A stretch of DNA of 64,000 nucleotides from Lihuaxuella thermophila (GCF_900110165.1 NZ_FOCQ01000005.1:124001-188000), one strand, 5' to 3'; shown: positions 17,075-25,938, counted from the first letter of the stretch. Notes: generated by a model not told the origin, from the sequence alone. A program made the numbers and translations.

Positions 17075-17455
17075 TTGTCAGGGATGAAGCGCTTCTTTAG
17101 CGGAATAACCGAAACAGGAGAACATGCGGCGGAAACCGACCTGAAAACCCATTATTACCGTGCGAGAGCGGCCGAAGCGGGTGAAAGGCTCTTGCAACTC
17201 CCGAAGCAGAATCCTTCTTTTAAGCTGATCCATTATGATCAAGAGCGCGGCGAAGTGATGTTTGAATATAAAAATGCTTTGGGTTTGACCCACGATATTG
17301 TCGTCACGATCTTTTCGATCACTCCGATCCGTTCCGCTGTGGATATTCATGCGGCAATCCGCGGCAGAATATTCGATTTTGGCTGGAATCGAAAAATTGT
17401 GAGACTGATTTACGCTCATTTGAACCAGACACTGACAACTGAATCAGGAGCCTGA
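17075..17455 (+). CDS. Hypothetical protein, DUF1499-like C-terminus
   Basis: A 126-aa soluble protein beginning 16 nt after gpsB, so probably in the same transcript. A TTG start is favoured because AGGGGGTGAA lies at the correct distance; GTG at 17066 is possible. The segment SAVDIHAAIRGRIFDFGWNRKIVRLI resembles the DUF1499 pattern in which Asp, Leu/Phe, Gly and Asn-Arg recur. Its function is unknown. A role in division or envelope is only suggested by position. Confidence 0.6.
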   Translation: MSGMKRFFSGITETGEHAAETDLKTHYYRARAAEAGERLLQLPKQNPSFKLIHYDQERGEVMFEYKNALGLTHDIVVTIFSITPIRSAVDIHAAIRGRIFDFGWNRKIVRLIYAHLNQTLTTESGA

Positions 17456-17472
17456 CCGTTTCCATCATTCAT

Positions 17473-17517
17473 CAGCCGGCTTGAAACCAGTGTTTTCAGG
17501 CTGGCTTCATTTTTTTG
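17473..17517 (+). terminator. Rho-independent terminator
   Basis: AGCCGGCTTGAAA pairs with TTTCAGGCTGGCT, followed by seven T, after the gpsB operon. Confidence 0.88.
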
Positions 17518-17609
17518 AACATTCGAGTTAAGCAGGAGTTTTCGCTGTTTTCACCGAAGTTAATCGGAAGGCATAATCAATGCATGCAGATGTCGAAGGG
17601 GGAAGTTGT

Positions 17610-19211
17610 TTGAAAAAATACTGGATTTTCTCTTTGGCGCTTCTCATCGTTCTGATTACCGGCCTGACCGGTTGCACGACAGGTGCGGACAAAAGTAAAG
17701 GGGGAGAGAAGGTACTCAATCTCAATCTGTCCGGAGAGCCATCCTCTTTGGACCCTGCCAAGGCATTTGACGAAGATTCCCTGGATGTGACCAACAACCT
17801 GTTCGAAGGATTAATGAGGCTGGATCAGAATCACCAACCGAAACCGGCTGTGGCCAAAGAAGTGAAGGTGAGTCCCGACGGTCTTACGTATACATTTATG
17901 CTGAATAAGACAAAATGGTCGAACGGAGAAGAACTGACCGCCCACGATTTTGAGTTTGCCTGGAAGCGGGTACTGGATCCCAAGACGGCGGCAGAACCTG
18001 CATTTCTTCTGTATTTTATCAAGGGAGCAGAAGAGTTCAACACAGGCAAGGGGTCTGCGGACCAAGTAGGTGTCAAGGCACTGGACGACTATACACTGGA
18101 AGTCAAACTGGCACGCCCGACACCGTCCTTCCTTCAATTGACTTCTTATCCGGTTTATTTTCCCGTTTATAAAAAGGGTGCTGAAAAAAATCCGAATCTT
18201 TATAACGAAGCGGATACGTATATCAGCAACGGGGCCTTCAAAATGGCTGAGTGGAAGCATGATGATCATGTCAAGCTGGTAAAAAATGAGCACTACCATA
18301 AGAATCAGACAGTGAAACTGAGCGCCATCCACTTTTCGATGGTAACGGACAGTAAAACCGTTTACCAGCTGTTTAAGACCAAAAAACTGGACGTTGTCGG
18401 CAAAAAGTCGATTCCCCCGGACCTTCTCCCGACCATGATCAAAAACGGGGAAGTGAAGCTGAGGGAAGGAAATGGCCTGGCGTTTTTCCGTTTCAATGTG
18501 AAAAAAGAGCCCTTTACCAATGCCAAAATCCGAAAAGCATTTGCCCTTGCCATTGACAGAAAGCTGATTGCGGAACAGGTTGTGGGCAGCGGGGAACAAC
18601 CTGCCTATGCGTATGTGGCCCCTTCCGCCCCGAACAACTTCCGGAAAAAAGGCGGCGATTTAATTAAGGATGCTCAGTTTGAAGAAGCCAAAAAGCTGCT
18701 CGCCGAAGGGATGAAGGAAGAAGGATGGACCACACTTCCTCCGGTTACGCTCCTTTACAGCAACTCCACGGAGCAGAGCAAAAAAATCGTGGAAGCGGTC
18801 CAGGAAATGTACCGCAAGCATCTCGGCGTAGAAGTCAGCTTACAGGCGAAAGAGACGAAAGTATATTTTGCCGACCAGCGGAACAAAAACTATGTCATGA
18901 CCACGTCCAGCTTCCTTGCTGACTACAACGACGCCTACAACTATCTGGAAAGTTTCCAGACCGACCATTCCATGAACCGAACCAACTGGAGCAACAAAAA
19001 ATACGATGAGTTATTGCAAAAAGCGGCAAATTCCGGAAACCAGGAGGAGCGGGATCAACACCTGCATGAAGCGGAAAAAATCTTGTTTGATGAGATGCCC
19101 GTTTTCCCCTTGTACTATTACAGCAGCGGGGCTGCAGAGCAGGAAGGGATCACCGGAATCATTCGTCATCCGGTGGGTCCCAGTGATTATACGAGTGCGG
19201 ATAAACAATAA
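17610..19211 (+). CDS. Oligopeptide ABC transporter substrate-binding lipoprotein (OppA/DppE type)
   Basis: A 533-aa extracellular lipoprotein of the SBP_bac_5 family. The TTG start after AAGGGGGAAG puts a standard signal peptide first, ending in the lipobox LTGC (Cys22). Family hallmarks are EPSSLDPAKAFDEDS, the VTNNLFEGLMR strand, SNGEELTAHDFEFAWKRVLD and NAKIRKAFALAIDRKLIAEQV. The ligand is likely an oligopeptide. No permease or ATPase genes are adjacent, so it is an orphan binding protein that must share a transporter or act in sensing. Confidence 0.93.
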   Translation: MKKYWIFSLALLIVLITGLTGCTTGADKSKGGEKVLNLNLSGEPSSLDPAKAFDEDSLDVTNNLFEGLMRLDQNHQPKPAVAKEVKVSPDGLTYTFMLNKTKWSNGEELTAHDFEFAWKRVLDPKTAAEPAFLLYFIKGAEEFNTGKGSADQVGVKALDDYTLEVKLARPTPSFLQLTSYPVYFPVYKKGAEKNPNLYNEADTYISNGAFKMAEWKHDDHVKLVKNEHYHKNQTVKLSAIHFSMVTDSKTVYQLFKTKKLDVVGKKSIPPDLLPTMIKNGEVKLREGNGLAFFRFNVKKEPFTNAKIRKAFALAIDRKLIAEQVVGSGEQPAYAYVAPSAPNNFRKKGGDLIKDAQFEEAKKLLAEGMKEEGWTTLPPVTLLYSNSTEQSKKIVEAVQEMYRKHLGVEVSLQAKETKVYFADQRNKNYVMTTSSFLADYNDAYNYLESFQTDHSMNRTNWSNKKYDELLQKAANSGNQEERDQHLHEAEKILFDEMPVFPLYYYSSGAAEQEGITGIIRHPVGPSDYTSADKQ

Positions 19212-19222
19212 ATCTGACTTTT

Positions 19223-19261
19223 AAATCCAGCCAGGAAACTTTTTGAGGCTGGATTTTTTTC
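19223..19261 (+). terminator. Rho-independent terminator
   Basis: AATCCAGCC pairs with GGCTGGATT and is followed by a T run, 12 nt after the binding-protein stop. Confidence 0.9.
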
Positions 19262-19319
19262 ATGTTTTTTTCTCTAAACACACATACTAACTTTAGGTTC
19301 GGATCGATGGAGGGAAGAT

Positions 19320-19700
19320 ATGGGAAAAAATAAGCGCAATAACAATAATGAGGGTCGCGTCGAACGCACGCAGACCAATGGTGCAGAACAGAAAGCGGAA
19401 AACAACGAAGAGTTTGCCCAGGACATTACTCCCGCGGGTCCCGTTGGTTTCCGGGACCGGGCGGACCGGAGAGCGGACGATGACAGGACTGCTGATGCCG
19501 GCCGGGGATTGGGGATTACAGCGATTATCCTGTCTGTTTTAGCCTTTTTCCTCTGGCCGTATATCTTGGGCACGGCAGGAATTATCGTTGGCGTAATCAG
19601 TGCGAGAAGAGGAAGCTCACTCGGTTGGTGGGCAGTGGGAATTGGTGTGATCGCACTGATTCTTGCGACATTCGCTCTTCCGTTTCGACTCCTATTCTAA
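19320..19700 (+). CDS. DUF4190-type small membrane protein
   Basis: A 126-aa protein with a long, highly polar N-terminal half rich in Asn, Arg, Asp and Glu (residues 1-60) and then two membrane helices joined by the turn VGVISARRGSSLGWWAVGIGV, typical of the DUF4190 family. The function is unknown. The ATG has GGAGGGAAGAT. It lies between two terminators as a single-gene transcript. The charged tail is probably cytoplasmic. Confidence 0.8.
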   Translation: MGKNKRNNNNEGRVERTQTNGAEQKAENNEEFAQDITPAGPVGFRDRADRRADDDRTADAGRGLGITAIILSVLAFFLWPYILGTAGIIVGVISARRGSSLGWWAVGIGVIALILATFALPFRLLF

Positions 19701-19715
19701 GTTCATCCGGACCGT

Positions 19716-19754
19716 TCAAGGCTCCCCTGTAAGGGGGGCCTTGATTTCTTTTTT
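19716..19754 (+). terminator. Rho-independent terminator
   Basis: CAAGGCTCCCCT pairs with GGGGGGCCTTG, followed by a T-rich tract. Confidence 0.82.
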
Positions 19755-19807
19755 GGCAAAAATCTTGTCAAGAAAACAGACGCATGCTATAATTGTCAAT
19801 ACATTAT

Positions 19808-19881
19808 GCGGATGTAGTTCAATGGTAGAACACTAGCTTCCCAAGCTAGTAGCGCGGGTTCGATTCCCGTCATCCGCTCCA
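19808..19881 (+). tRNA. tRNA-Gly (CCC)
   Basis: The acceptor GCGGATG pairs with CATCCGC, the anticodon arm is CTAGC-TTCCCAA-GCTAG giving anticodon CCC, and the T arm is GCGGG-TTCGATT-CCCGT. The 3' CCA is encoded. A strong hairpin follows. Confidence 0.93.
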
Positions 19882-19890
19882 TATTTGGCC

Positions 19891-19933
19891 AAAAAGATAC
19901 CGCTACTTGGTGAGGTAGTGGTATCTTTTTTCT
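19891..19933 (+). terminator. Terminator after tRNA-Gly
   Basis: AAGATACCGCTAC pairs with GTAGTGGTATCTT and is followed by a T run. Confidence 0.9.
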
Positions 19934-20029
19934 TACTTGTAATCCCACAATTCAAAGCACTATTTGAAAAAGTTTGGTTAGGTTAAAATATAATCGGACA
20001 GGAAGCTCATTCCACAAGGAGGCTCCCCC

Positions 20030-20668
20030 ATGCGTGAAAGAGAGTATGTGCGTTCTTTGTTCGGCAAGGAAGATGATGTGCTGAAATCAATTGCACCCGG
20101 GCTGGAAGAAAGAGACATGCCCCAGATTTCCGTTCCGCCCGAGGTGGGAAAAACGTTGTATCTGCTGGCGAAAATGTCAGGTGCCAAACGAGTCTTGGAA
20201 ATTGGTGCACTTGGGGGTTACAGCACGATTTGGCTGGCCCGGGCACTGCCTGAGTCCGGGAAAGTTGTTTCACTGGAGATCAGTCAGAAGCACGCCGACT
20301 TTGCTGCTGAAAATGTGGCTAAAGCGGGTCTGAAGGAGCGAGTAACCTTTCTGGTAGGGGATGCGATGCAAAGTCTGGACACATTGGCGCGAAAAGGTGA
20401 ACGGTTTGATTTCTTCTTTATCGATGCGGATAAACCCAATTATATCAATTATCTGGAAAAGGTGATCCAACTCTCCGAACCGGGAGCGGTCATCACGGCC
20501 GACAATCTTTTTCAGCATGGACGGATTTTTGATGACCAGGACCAGGCACCTTCTCCCCGGACGATTCGTCAATTTAATGAGCAGATCGCCAATGATCCGC
20601 GGCTTGAATCCATGTTGTTGACCATTGGTGACGGACTGGGAGTTTGTCGCGTGAAGGAAAAGAAATAA
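20030..20668 (+). CDS. O-methyltransferase family 3 (caffeoyl-CoA OMT-like)
   Basis: A 212-aa SAM-dependent O-methyltransferase. The SAM-binding motif I is VLEIGALGGYSTIWLA, motif II includes VVSLEISQKHADFA, and the metal/catalytic motif is FFIDADKPNYINYLEKV with NLFQHGRI after it. Bacterial members (YrrM type) modify small molecules or tRNA wobble uridines (TrmR). The tRNA neighbour is suggestive but not decisive. RBS AAGGAGG. A shared terminator separates it from the convergent gene. Confidence 0.9.
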   Translation: MREREYVRSLFGKEDDVLKSIAPGLEERDMPQISVPPEVGKTLYLLAKMSGAKRVLEIGALGGYSTIWLARALPESGKVVSLEISQKHADFAAENVAKAGLKERVTFLVGDAMQSLDTLARKGERFDFFFIDADKPNYINYLEKVIQLSEPGAVITADNLFQHGRIFDDQDQAPSPRTIRQFNEQIANDPRLESMLLTIGDGLGVCRVKEKK

Positions 20669-20696
20669 ACACAGGACGGCAGATGTTTTGATGGAA

Positions 20697-20726
20697 AAAA
20701 CCCCCTGATCCTCTTCAGGGGGTTGA
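20697..20726. terminator. Bidirectional terminator
   Basis: AACCCCCTGA pairs with TCAGGGGGTT between two convergent genes and overlaps the end of the minus-strand gene. Confidence 0.85.
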
Positions 20727-20957
20727 TTTCCATTTCATCTTTTTTATAAACTCGTCCGATTTTTTCGCGATCTTGGGATAACGCTGGCGGAGTTTGGTCA
20801 GTAACCGCTTCGCCCAAGGTGTAGAATGAGACAACAGGTAAAGCCCGATTAAGATCGAGAGAATTCCCGGCCCCGGCAGAACCAATCCCAAAACACCAAG
20901 TACAAGAAAAATCCATCCAAAGATGTTGAGCAACCAAAATTTCAGACGAGGATTCAT
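20715..20957 (-). CDS. PGPGW-family small membrane protein
   Basis: An 80-aa inner-membrane protein with a hydrophobic hairpin: the first helix FGWIFLVLGVLGLVLPGPG and the second ILSILIGLYLLS, followed by a basic amphipathic tail. The LPGPG turn identifies the PGPGW/YbaN-like family of unknown function. The tail with many Lys and Arg is probably cytoplasmic. It is transcribed alone, away from the 21.1-kb gene. Confidence 0.8.
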   Translation of the reverse strand: MNPRLKFWLLNIFGWIFLVLGVLGLVLPGPGILSILIGLYLLSHSTPWAKRLLTKLRQRYPKIAKKSDEFIKKMKWKSTP

Positions 20958-21165
20958 GTATACATTTCAAACCCCTTTGAAGTTTATTTCTCGGTCTTTT
21001 CGCGCTCAGGCATGTTTATTATACATGAAATCGGTGACAGGATGAAACCAAAAACAGATATGATTATAAAATGCAAAAATGGGTACTAGATAAAGCAGAG
21101 AAGAGCAAAAGCAAATCAACTTGTGTTTTTGTGGTGAGGGTGCTTTCTATGATCAATGCGTAATC

Positions 21166-21765
21166 ATGATAAGATTGAATTGTGAATCGGCTCTGATCAA
21201 GAGGGAGATGGAACTGCCAATGTTTGGAGTTTGCACGGTTTTGAACGGCGGATGGAAAGAAGAGAGGGTTTGCGTTCCGGACGGTTTTTTTCGCAACGGA
21301 TGGAACTTGCTTCTGCCAAAAGGAACGTGTTCTGTTATTTTGAGTGTGATGAGCTATGTCATCCAAGGACTCGACAAAGCCGAAATTTTGGATTCAATGA
21401 AAGAGGAAGAAGAGCGGTTGTGTTTAACCCCATTCCATTTCCAAATCCCTCATGAATTTCCGACAGATGAAGAGAAAGAATGGTATATGTCTCTCTGGCA
21501 AAGAGAAAAAGACGTAAAACAAATATTGGAAAGGTCCGGACTTAGCTATCCGCAAACCGTCACACAGTGGATCCATCTCCTTGTCCGGTTGGGCATCTTT
21601 CTGGAAGTTCGACGGAAATCGGCCGATTATTTTGATTTAGTCATCGAACCGTTTCCTTACCCTGAGGAATATTTGCACTTGTCGGGTCCCGAATTAAATT
21701 GGCTGTATCAGCAACGGAAGTCTTTTCCTCCGTTTTCTGTCCAGCCATGGATGGATGCGAAATAG
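21166..21765 (+). CDS. Hypothetical protein
   Basis: About 199 aa, unknown family. The protein is mixed alpha/beta and has no signal or membrane segment. The C-terminal half (EKDVKQILERSGLSYPQTVTQWIHLLVRLGIFLEVRRK) has the look of a winged helix, so DNA or protein binding is possible. The start is uncertain: a four-codon frame (ATG at 21149 after GAGGGTG) ends just two bases before the ATG at 21166 and may couple translation, while ATGs at 21208 and 21220 are alternatives. It is flanked by single-gene units. Confidence 0.6.
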   Translation: MIRLNCESALIKREMELPMFGVCTVLNGGWKEERVCVPDGFFRNGWNLLLPKGTCSVILSVMSYVIQGLDKAEILDSMKEEEERLCLTPFHFQIPHEFPTDEEKEWYMSLWQREKDVKQILERSGLSYPQTVTQWIHLLVRLGIFLEVRRKSADYFDLVIEPFPYPEEYLHLSGPELNWLYQQRKSFPPFSVQPWMDAK

Positions 21766-22049
21766 CGATCCCATAAATGCTTTCCGAAGTTGCTGTGTTC
21801 GGATAAAATGTGGAGTGGGAGGGATTGTTCACGGATGAACCATCGATCCCGCGACCGGCAAGTTAACTCATTTTTGACGGCCGGAAGTGTTGAACATCAC
21901 TGAGCGGAGGGAAGGGACCGCTGAGGTTGGGGATGCTGGAAGAGAAGGTACCATCCTCCGGTTGTGACAACCCGTTCCACACTCTTTTTCTTCAATTTAA
22001 ATTTTCGTTGTGTTTTGGTGATATAATACGGAGATCAGGAGGGGATCTC

Positions 22050-22520
22050 ATGGAAGTAGCAACATTTGGAGCAGGGTGTTTTTGGGGGGTAGAAGAGACA
22101 TTCCGAAAAATTCCCGGCGTTAAAAACACGGTTGTGGGATATATGGGCGGGACTGTCGAGAACCCTACATATGAAGACGTTTGTACCGACAAGACAGGGC
22201 ATGCCGAGGTTGTCCAGATTGAATTTGATCCGGCAGAAGTTTCTTATGAGCAACTCTTGGATGTGTTTTGGAGTTCTCACAATCCGACGACGCTCAACCG
22301 TCAAGGCCCGGATGTAGGCACCCAGTACCGTTCGGTCATTTTCTACCACACTCCCGAACAAAAAAGAGCCGCGGAAGCCTCCAAAGAAAAAATGGATCGC
22401 TCCGGAAAGTGGAAAGATCCAATCGTGACTGAGATCACTCCCGCATCGGCGTTTTATCGGGCCGAGGAGTATCATCAGCGTTATCTGCAAAAAAGAGGAC
22501 TTGATTCCTGCAGCCTCTGA
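22050..22520 (+). CDS. msrA: Peptide methionine-S-sulfoxide reductase
   Basis: A 156-aa cytosolic repair enzyme that reduces methionine S-sulfoxide. The catalytic motif [10 protein letters not shown] with nucleophilic Cys10 is intact, followed by [19 protein letters not shown] and the substrate-shaping [18 protein letters not shown] block. The C-terminal Cys-containing tail may carry the resolving cysteine. The start is the ATG after AGGAGGGG. The 284-nt upstream gap has an inverted repeat near 21858-21890 (CCGGC/GCCGG) but no recognised riboswitch. Confidence 0.95.
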   Translation: MEVATFGAGCFWGVEETFRKIPGVKNTVVGYMGGTVENPTYEDVCTDKTGHAEVVQIEFDPAEVSYEQLLDVFWSSHNPTTLNRQGPDVGTQYRSVIFYHTPEQKRAAEASKEKMDRSGKWKDPIVTEITPASAFYRAEEYHQRYLQKRGLDSCSL

Positions 22521-22612
22521 TAGAGGAAAACTTCAGCCCGCTTGCAGCTACACGCTGTCAGCGGGTTCATGCGTTTTGATGCGTGGTGAGGCGCCGGCCG
22601 GTTTTGCCCTTA

Positions 22613-22735
22613 TTATTCTTTAAATTTGTCGAATACGCCTGCCGCTTCAAGGAACTGGATAATTAAATAGATACTGAAAACGACGGTGATGTAAACAGAG
22701 ACTTCTTCGATGAGTTCCCATGCTTCCCTGTTCAT
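22613..22735 (-). CDS. Small single-helix membrane protein
   Basis: A 40-aa ORF with AAGGTG eight bases before its ATG. After a polar start it has one membrane helix (VSVYITVVFSIYLIIQFLEAAGV) and a charged end. It is divergent from the CHY zinc protein, with only 33 nt between the two starts. The family is not recognised. It is short but the RBS and composition make it credible. Confidence 0.5.
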   Translation of the reverse strand: MNREAWELIEEVSVYITVVFSIYLIIQFLEAAGVFDKFKE

Positions 22736-22768
22736 ACTGTTCACACCTTTAAGAAGATCGGAGGAATT

Positions 22769-23086
22769 ATGAAGATTTACGGAAAACCCGTTGACAAAGA
22801 AACGCGTTGTGTTCACTATTCCTCGCCACAGGATGTGATTGCGGTCAAGTTTGCCTGTTGTGGAAGATATTATCCATGCCATGCCTGTCATGAAGAAACG
22901 GCTGATCATCCGGCCATTCCTTGGCCGAAGCATCGCTTTCATGAAAAAGCGGTTTTATGCGGCGTTTGCCAGACAGAGCTGAGTGTCGCGGAGTATCTGT
23001 CGTGCGGTTACGAGTGTCCGGCATGCGGGACAGACTTTAATCCGGGATGTGCGCGGCATTATCATTTGTATTTTAAAATCGATTAA
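22769..23086 (+). CDS. CHY-type zinc finger protein
   Basis: A 105-aa protein with a dense Cys/His set: CVHY, CCGRYYPCHACH, KHRFHEKAVLCGVC, and CGYECPACGTDFNPGC with a final HYHLYF. These are the ligands of a CHY zinc finger that would bind three zinc ions. Bacterial members (like YwnF neighbours) are of unknown role. RBS AGATCGGAGGAATT. It is divergent from the 40-aa membrane ORF and upstream of the maltodextrin operon, which has its own promoter. Confidence 0.88.
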   Translation: MKIYGKPVDKETRCVHYSSPQDVIAVKFACCGRYYPCHACHEETADHPAIPWPKHRFHEKAVLCGVCQTELSVAEYLSCGYECPACGTDFNPGCARHYHLYFKID

Positions 23087-23177
23087 CATATGGATTCGCC
23101 CTCCTTCGCGAAAAAACCTTTACCAATTTCTGCTATCCCTGCGAGTGATTCGCAAATGTTATGCAGATAAAAAATAC

Positions 23178-23206
23178 TTGTACTATTGCGATCATACATG
23201 TACAAT
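23178..23206 (+). promoter_or_regulatory. malE operon promoter
   Basis: TTGTAC (23178-23183), a 17-bp spacer and TACAAT (23201-23206) give a good sigma-A promoter. TTGTAC and GTACAA, and ACTATTG and CAATAGT, also form an inverted repeat across it. Confidence 0.65.
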
Positions 23207-23213
23207 AGTTTAT

Positions 23214-23226
23214 GCAAACGGTTTAC
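23214..23226 (+). promoter_or_regulatory. LacI-type operator O1 of the maltodextrin operon
   Basis: GCAAACGGTTTAC matches the LacI/MalR-type half-site pair centred on CG. It lies at the probable transcription start, where bound repressor would block initiation. Confidence 0.7.
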
Positions 23227-23282
23227 TAGATACTATCTTGTTGTCTAACCTCTGTTTTTGTCTTTTTTATTTCGCTTTCCGT

Positions 23283-23294
23283 GCAAACGGTTGC
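23283..23294 (+). promoter_or_regulatory. LacI-type operator O2 of the maltodextrin operon
   Basis: GCAAACGGTTGC is a nearly perfect palindrome with the CG centre of LacI-family sites. It is 69 bp after O1 (centre distance close to seven helical turns) and 19 nt before malE, which allows looping or a roadblock. Confidence 0.75.
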
Positions 23295-23312
23295 ATAAAA
23301 GGGGGCAAACGT

Positions 23313-24566
23313 ATGTCAAAAAAATTTTTGTCGCTGAGCATGGGTTTGGTGTTGGCTCTCTCATTGCTTACCGCATGCGGACCCAAACGCGATGCCGATC
23401 AGGTTTCAAACCCGGGGGAAAAACCGGAAAAACTGGTTGTATGGGAGAACGCGGATGACGGAAAACAAATCGGACATACCAAAAAACTGGCAGCCGAGTT
23501 TGAAAAGAAAACCGGAATCAAAGTGGAAGTACTCCCGGTTTCCCTGCTGAAGCAGCAGGAGAAGCTGACGCTGGACGGTCCGGCCGGTAAAGGAGCGGAC
23601 CTTGTCACCTGGCCCCATGACCAACTGGGGGAAGCCGTCATCAAAGGGCTGATCCAACCTATCCAGGCAGATGCTTCGGTTACCGGACAATTTGAAGAAA
23701 GTTCCCTGAAAGCGTTAACCTATGACGGCAAACTCATGGGGTTGCCCAAAGTCACCGAAAGCATCGCACTCATTTACAACAAAAAACTGATGCCCAATCC
23801 GCCTGAAACATTTGAAGAATTATATCAATTTGCGAAAGATTTCACTCAACCGGCCGAGAAAAAATACGGGGTTCTCTTTGAAGGGGAAAATTTGTACTAC
23901 ACGTACTTTTTGATTGCCGCCAACGGCGGATACATCTTTAAGGAACAGAACGGCAAACTGAATTCGGATGAGATTGGTTTAAATAACGCCGGAACGGTTA
24001 AAGCGCTGACGGAAATACAAAAATGGTATCAAGAAGGCCTGATTCCCAAAGGCGTCAAAGCGGACGTCATCAACGGACTGTTCAAAGAAGGAAAAGTAGC
24101 GGCCGTGATTAACGGCCCGTGGGCCATTCGTGATTATCAGAGCGCGAACATCGACCTGGGTGTGGCTCCGATTCCGAAAGCAGGAGGGAAAGAAGCACAA
24201 ACGCTGATCGGGGTTAAAGGGTGGTACCTCTCCGCTTACAGTAAATCACCCAAATACGCCACCGAACTGATGAAATTCTTGACCAGCAAAGAAGCGTTGA
24301 AGTCCCGTTTCGGACAGACAGGAGAAATTCCGCCGCACAAAGAGATTTTGACCGATCCTGTCATTGCCGGCAATCCGTTGGTCAACGGCTTTGCGCAACA
24401 AGCAAAAACAGGCGTCCCGATGCCAAGTATCCCGGAAATGGGTCAGGTGTGGGAACCGATCAACAATGCTCATACCTTTATCGCCACGGGTAAACAAACT
24501 CCTGAGCAAGCCCTGAACGGAGCGGTGAAAATCATCCGGGAGAAAATTAAAGTACAAAAACAATAG
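23313..24566 (+). CDS. malE: Maltodextrin ABC transporter substrate-binding lipoprotein
   Basis: A 417-aa extracellular binding lipoprotein of the MalE/MdxE type. The signal ends in the lipobox LLTAC (Cys22). Maltodextrin-type blocks are KLVVWENADDGKQ, the GKGADLVTWPHDQLGEAV hinge, PKVTESIALIYNKKL, and near the end PHKEILTDPVI and GQVWEPINNAHTFIATGKQ. RBS GGGGGC. It is the first gene of malE-F-G followed by intracellular glycosidases, under two LacI-type operators, so induction by maltodextrin is likely. Confidence 0.93.
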   Translation: MSKKFLSLSMGLVLALSLLTACGPKRDADQVSNPGEKPEKLVVWENADDGKQIGHTKKLAAEFEKKTGIKVEVLPVSLLKQQEKLTLDGPAGKGADLVTWPHDQLGEAVIKGLIQPIQADASVTGQFEESSLKALTYDGKLMGLPKVTESIALIYNKKLMPNPPETFEELYQFAKDFTQPAEKKYGVLFEGENLYYTYFLIAANGGYIFKEQNGKLNSDEIGLNNAGTVKALTEIQKWYQEGLIPKGVKADVINGLFKEGKVAAVINGPWAIRDYQSANIDLGVAPIPKAGGKEAQTLIGVKGWYLSAYSKSPKYATELMKFLTSKEALKSRFGQTGEIPPHKEILTDPVIAGNPLVNGFAQQAKTGVPMPSIPEMGQVWEPINNAHTFIATGKQTPEQALNGAVKIIREKIKVQKQ

Positions 24567-24639
24567 AGGGGGATTTGGGCGCGGTGACGGTCACCGCACC
24601 CGCTTTCACCCAACTTCCAGAGGAAAGGATGGGAAGATC

Positions 24640-25938
24640 ATGGAGGCGGAAATCCGGACAACGGCCGGCAGTTGGGGAAAAAGAAAGACAGCGGCTTGTT
24701 TATCTGCTTTATCGATGGGCCTGGGGCAGATGTACAACAAACAATGGTTGAAAGGCATTCTGCTGCTCATCTTGCAATTTTCTTATCTCGTCGTCTTTTT
24801 TGACCTGTTTAATATCGGCTTATGGGGCATTGTCACCCTGGGAGAGATTCCGCACGAGGATCACTCGATTGAGTTGTTGGCCAAAGGCATTATTTCCATT
24901 CTCCTCATTTTCATCGGTTTATTGTTTTACGGTTTGAACATTCGCGATGCCTATCAGGTTGGGGCCATGCGGGAGAAAGGAATTCGCCCGCCCGGGATCT
25001 GGGAAACGTATCGCACGGTGACGGACAAGGGCTTTCCCTATCTGGTCATTGCGCCTGCCATGCTCCTGCTCGTATTTGTCGTCTTGTTTCCGATTATGTT
25101 TATGGTGCTGCTCGCTTTTACCAACTACGATCTTTACCATCAACCGCCGGTGAAACTGGTGGACTGGGTCGGTCTGGATAACTTTGTCAACTTCTTCCGG
25201 CTGGACATGTGGAAAAACTCTTTTGTCAGTGTCTTTTCCTGGACAGTGGTATGGACACTGATGTCGACAACGGTTCAAATCGCCATCGGCCTGTTTCTCG
25301 CTGTTTTAATCAATCAGAAGCGCGTCAAGTTTAAAAAGTTTATCCGCACTGTGCTGATTCTGCCGTGGGCGGTCCCTCCATTCGTCTCCTGCATTGTGTT
25401 TGCGGGGATGTTCAACGACAATTTCGGGCCGGTCAACCAGATGCTGAATGATCTTGGGTTTGCTTCCATTCCGTGGCTGACCGATCCTTTCTGGTGCAAG
25501 GTGGCCATTTTGCTGATCCAGTTCTGGCTCGGGTTTCCTTTCAGCCTGGCTTTATACACCGGCGTGTTGCAAGCCATTCCGTCTGATCTCTATGAAGCGG
25601 CCCAGGTGGACGGGGCCACCGTCTGGCAGAAATTCCGGCATATCACGTTACCGATGGCCCTTTACGCGACGGCTCCTTTGCTGATTGTGCAATATGCAGG
25701 AAATTTCAACAACTTTAACGTCATTTACCTCTTTAATAAAGGAGGTCCTGCCGTCCCGGAGCAAACTGCAGGAGGAACGGATATCCTGATTTCCTGGGTG
25801 TATAAGCTTACCTTTGTCACGTTTAAGTACAACTATGCGGCGGCCATCTCGATCATTATCGGCCTGATCGTAACCGTCTTGGCCCTGATTCAATTCCGCA
25901 ACACCCGCTCATTTAAAGAGGAGGGGCTGATTCAATGA
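24640..25938 (+). CDS. malF: Maltodextrin ABC transporter permease MalF/MdxF
   Basis: A 432-aa permease with about eight membrane helices: an N-terminal pair (residues about 20-100), then the six-helix transport core. The ABC permease EAA loop reads EAAQVDGATVWQKFRHITLPMA, the contact point with the ATPase MsmX/MalK, which is not in the window and is probably shared. It overlaps malG by four bases (ATGA). The preceding RBS is GAAAGGATGG. Confidence 0.93.
   Translation: MEAEIRTTAGSWGKRKTAACLSALSMGLGQMYNKQWLKGILLLILQFSYLVVFFDLFNIGLWGIVTLGEIPHEDHSIELLAKGIISILLIFIGLLFYGLNIRDAYQVGAMREKGIRPPGIWETYRTVTDKGFPYLVIAPAMLLLVFVVLFPIMFMVLLAFTNYDLYHQPPVKLVDWVGLDNFVNFFRLDMWKNSFVSVFSWTVVWTLMSTTVQIAIGLFLAVLINQKRVKFKKFIRTVLILPWAVPPFVSCIVFAGMFNDNFGPVNQMLNDLGFASIPWLTDPFWCKVAILLIQFWLGFPFSLALYTGVLQAIPSDLYEAAQVDGATVWQKFRHITLPMALYATAPLLIVQYAGNFNNFNVIYLFNKGGPAVPEQTAGGTDILISWVYKLTFVTFKYNYAAAISIIIGLIVTVLALIQFRNTRSFKEEGLIQ

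Noticed and set aside
21858-21990. Possible riboswitch upstream of msrA
   Set aside because: Only a modest inverted repeat (CCGGC/GCCGG); no known core such as SAM or T-box is recognisable.
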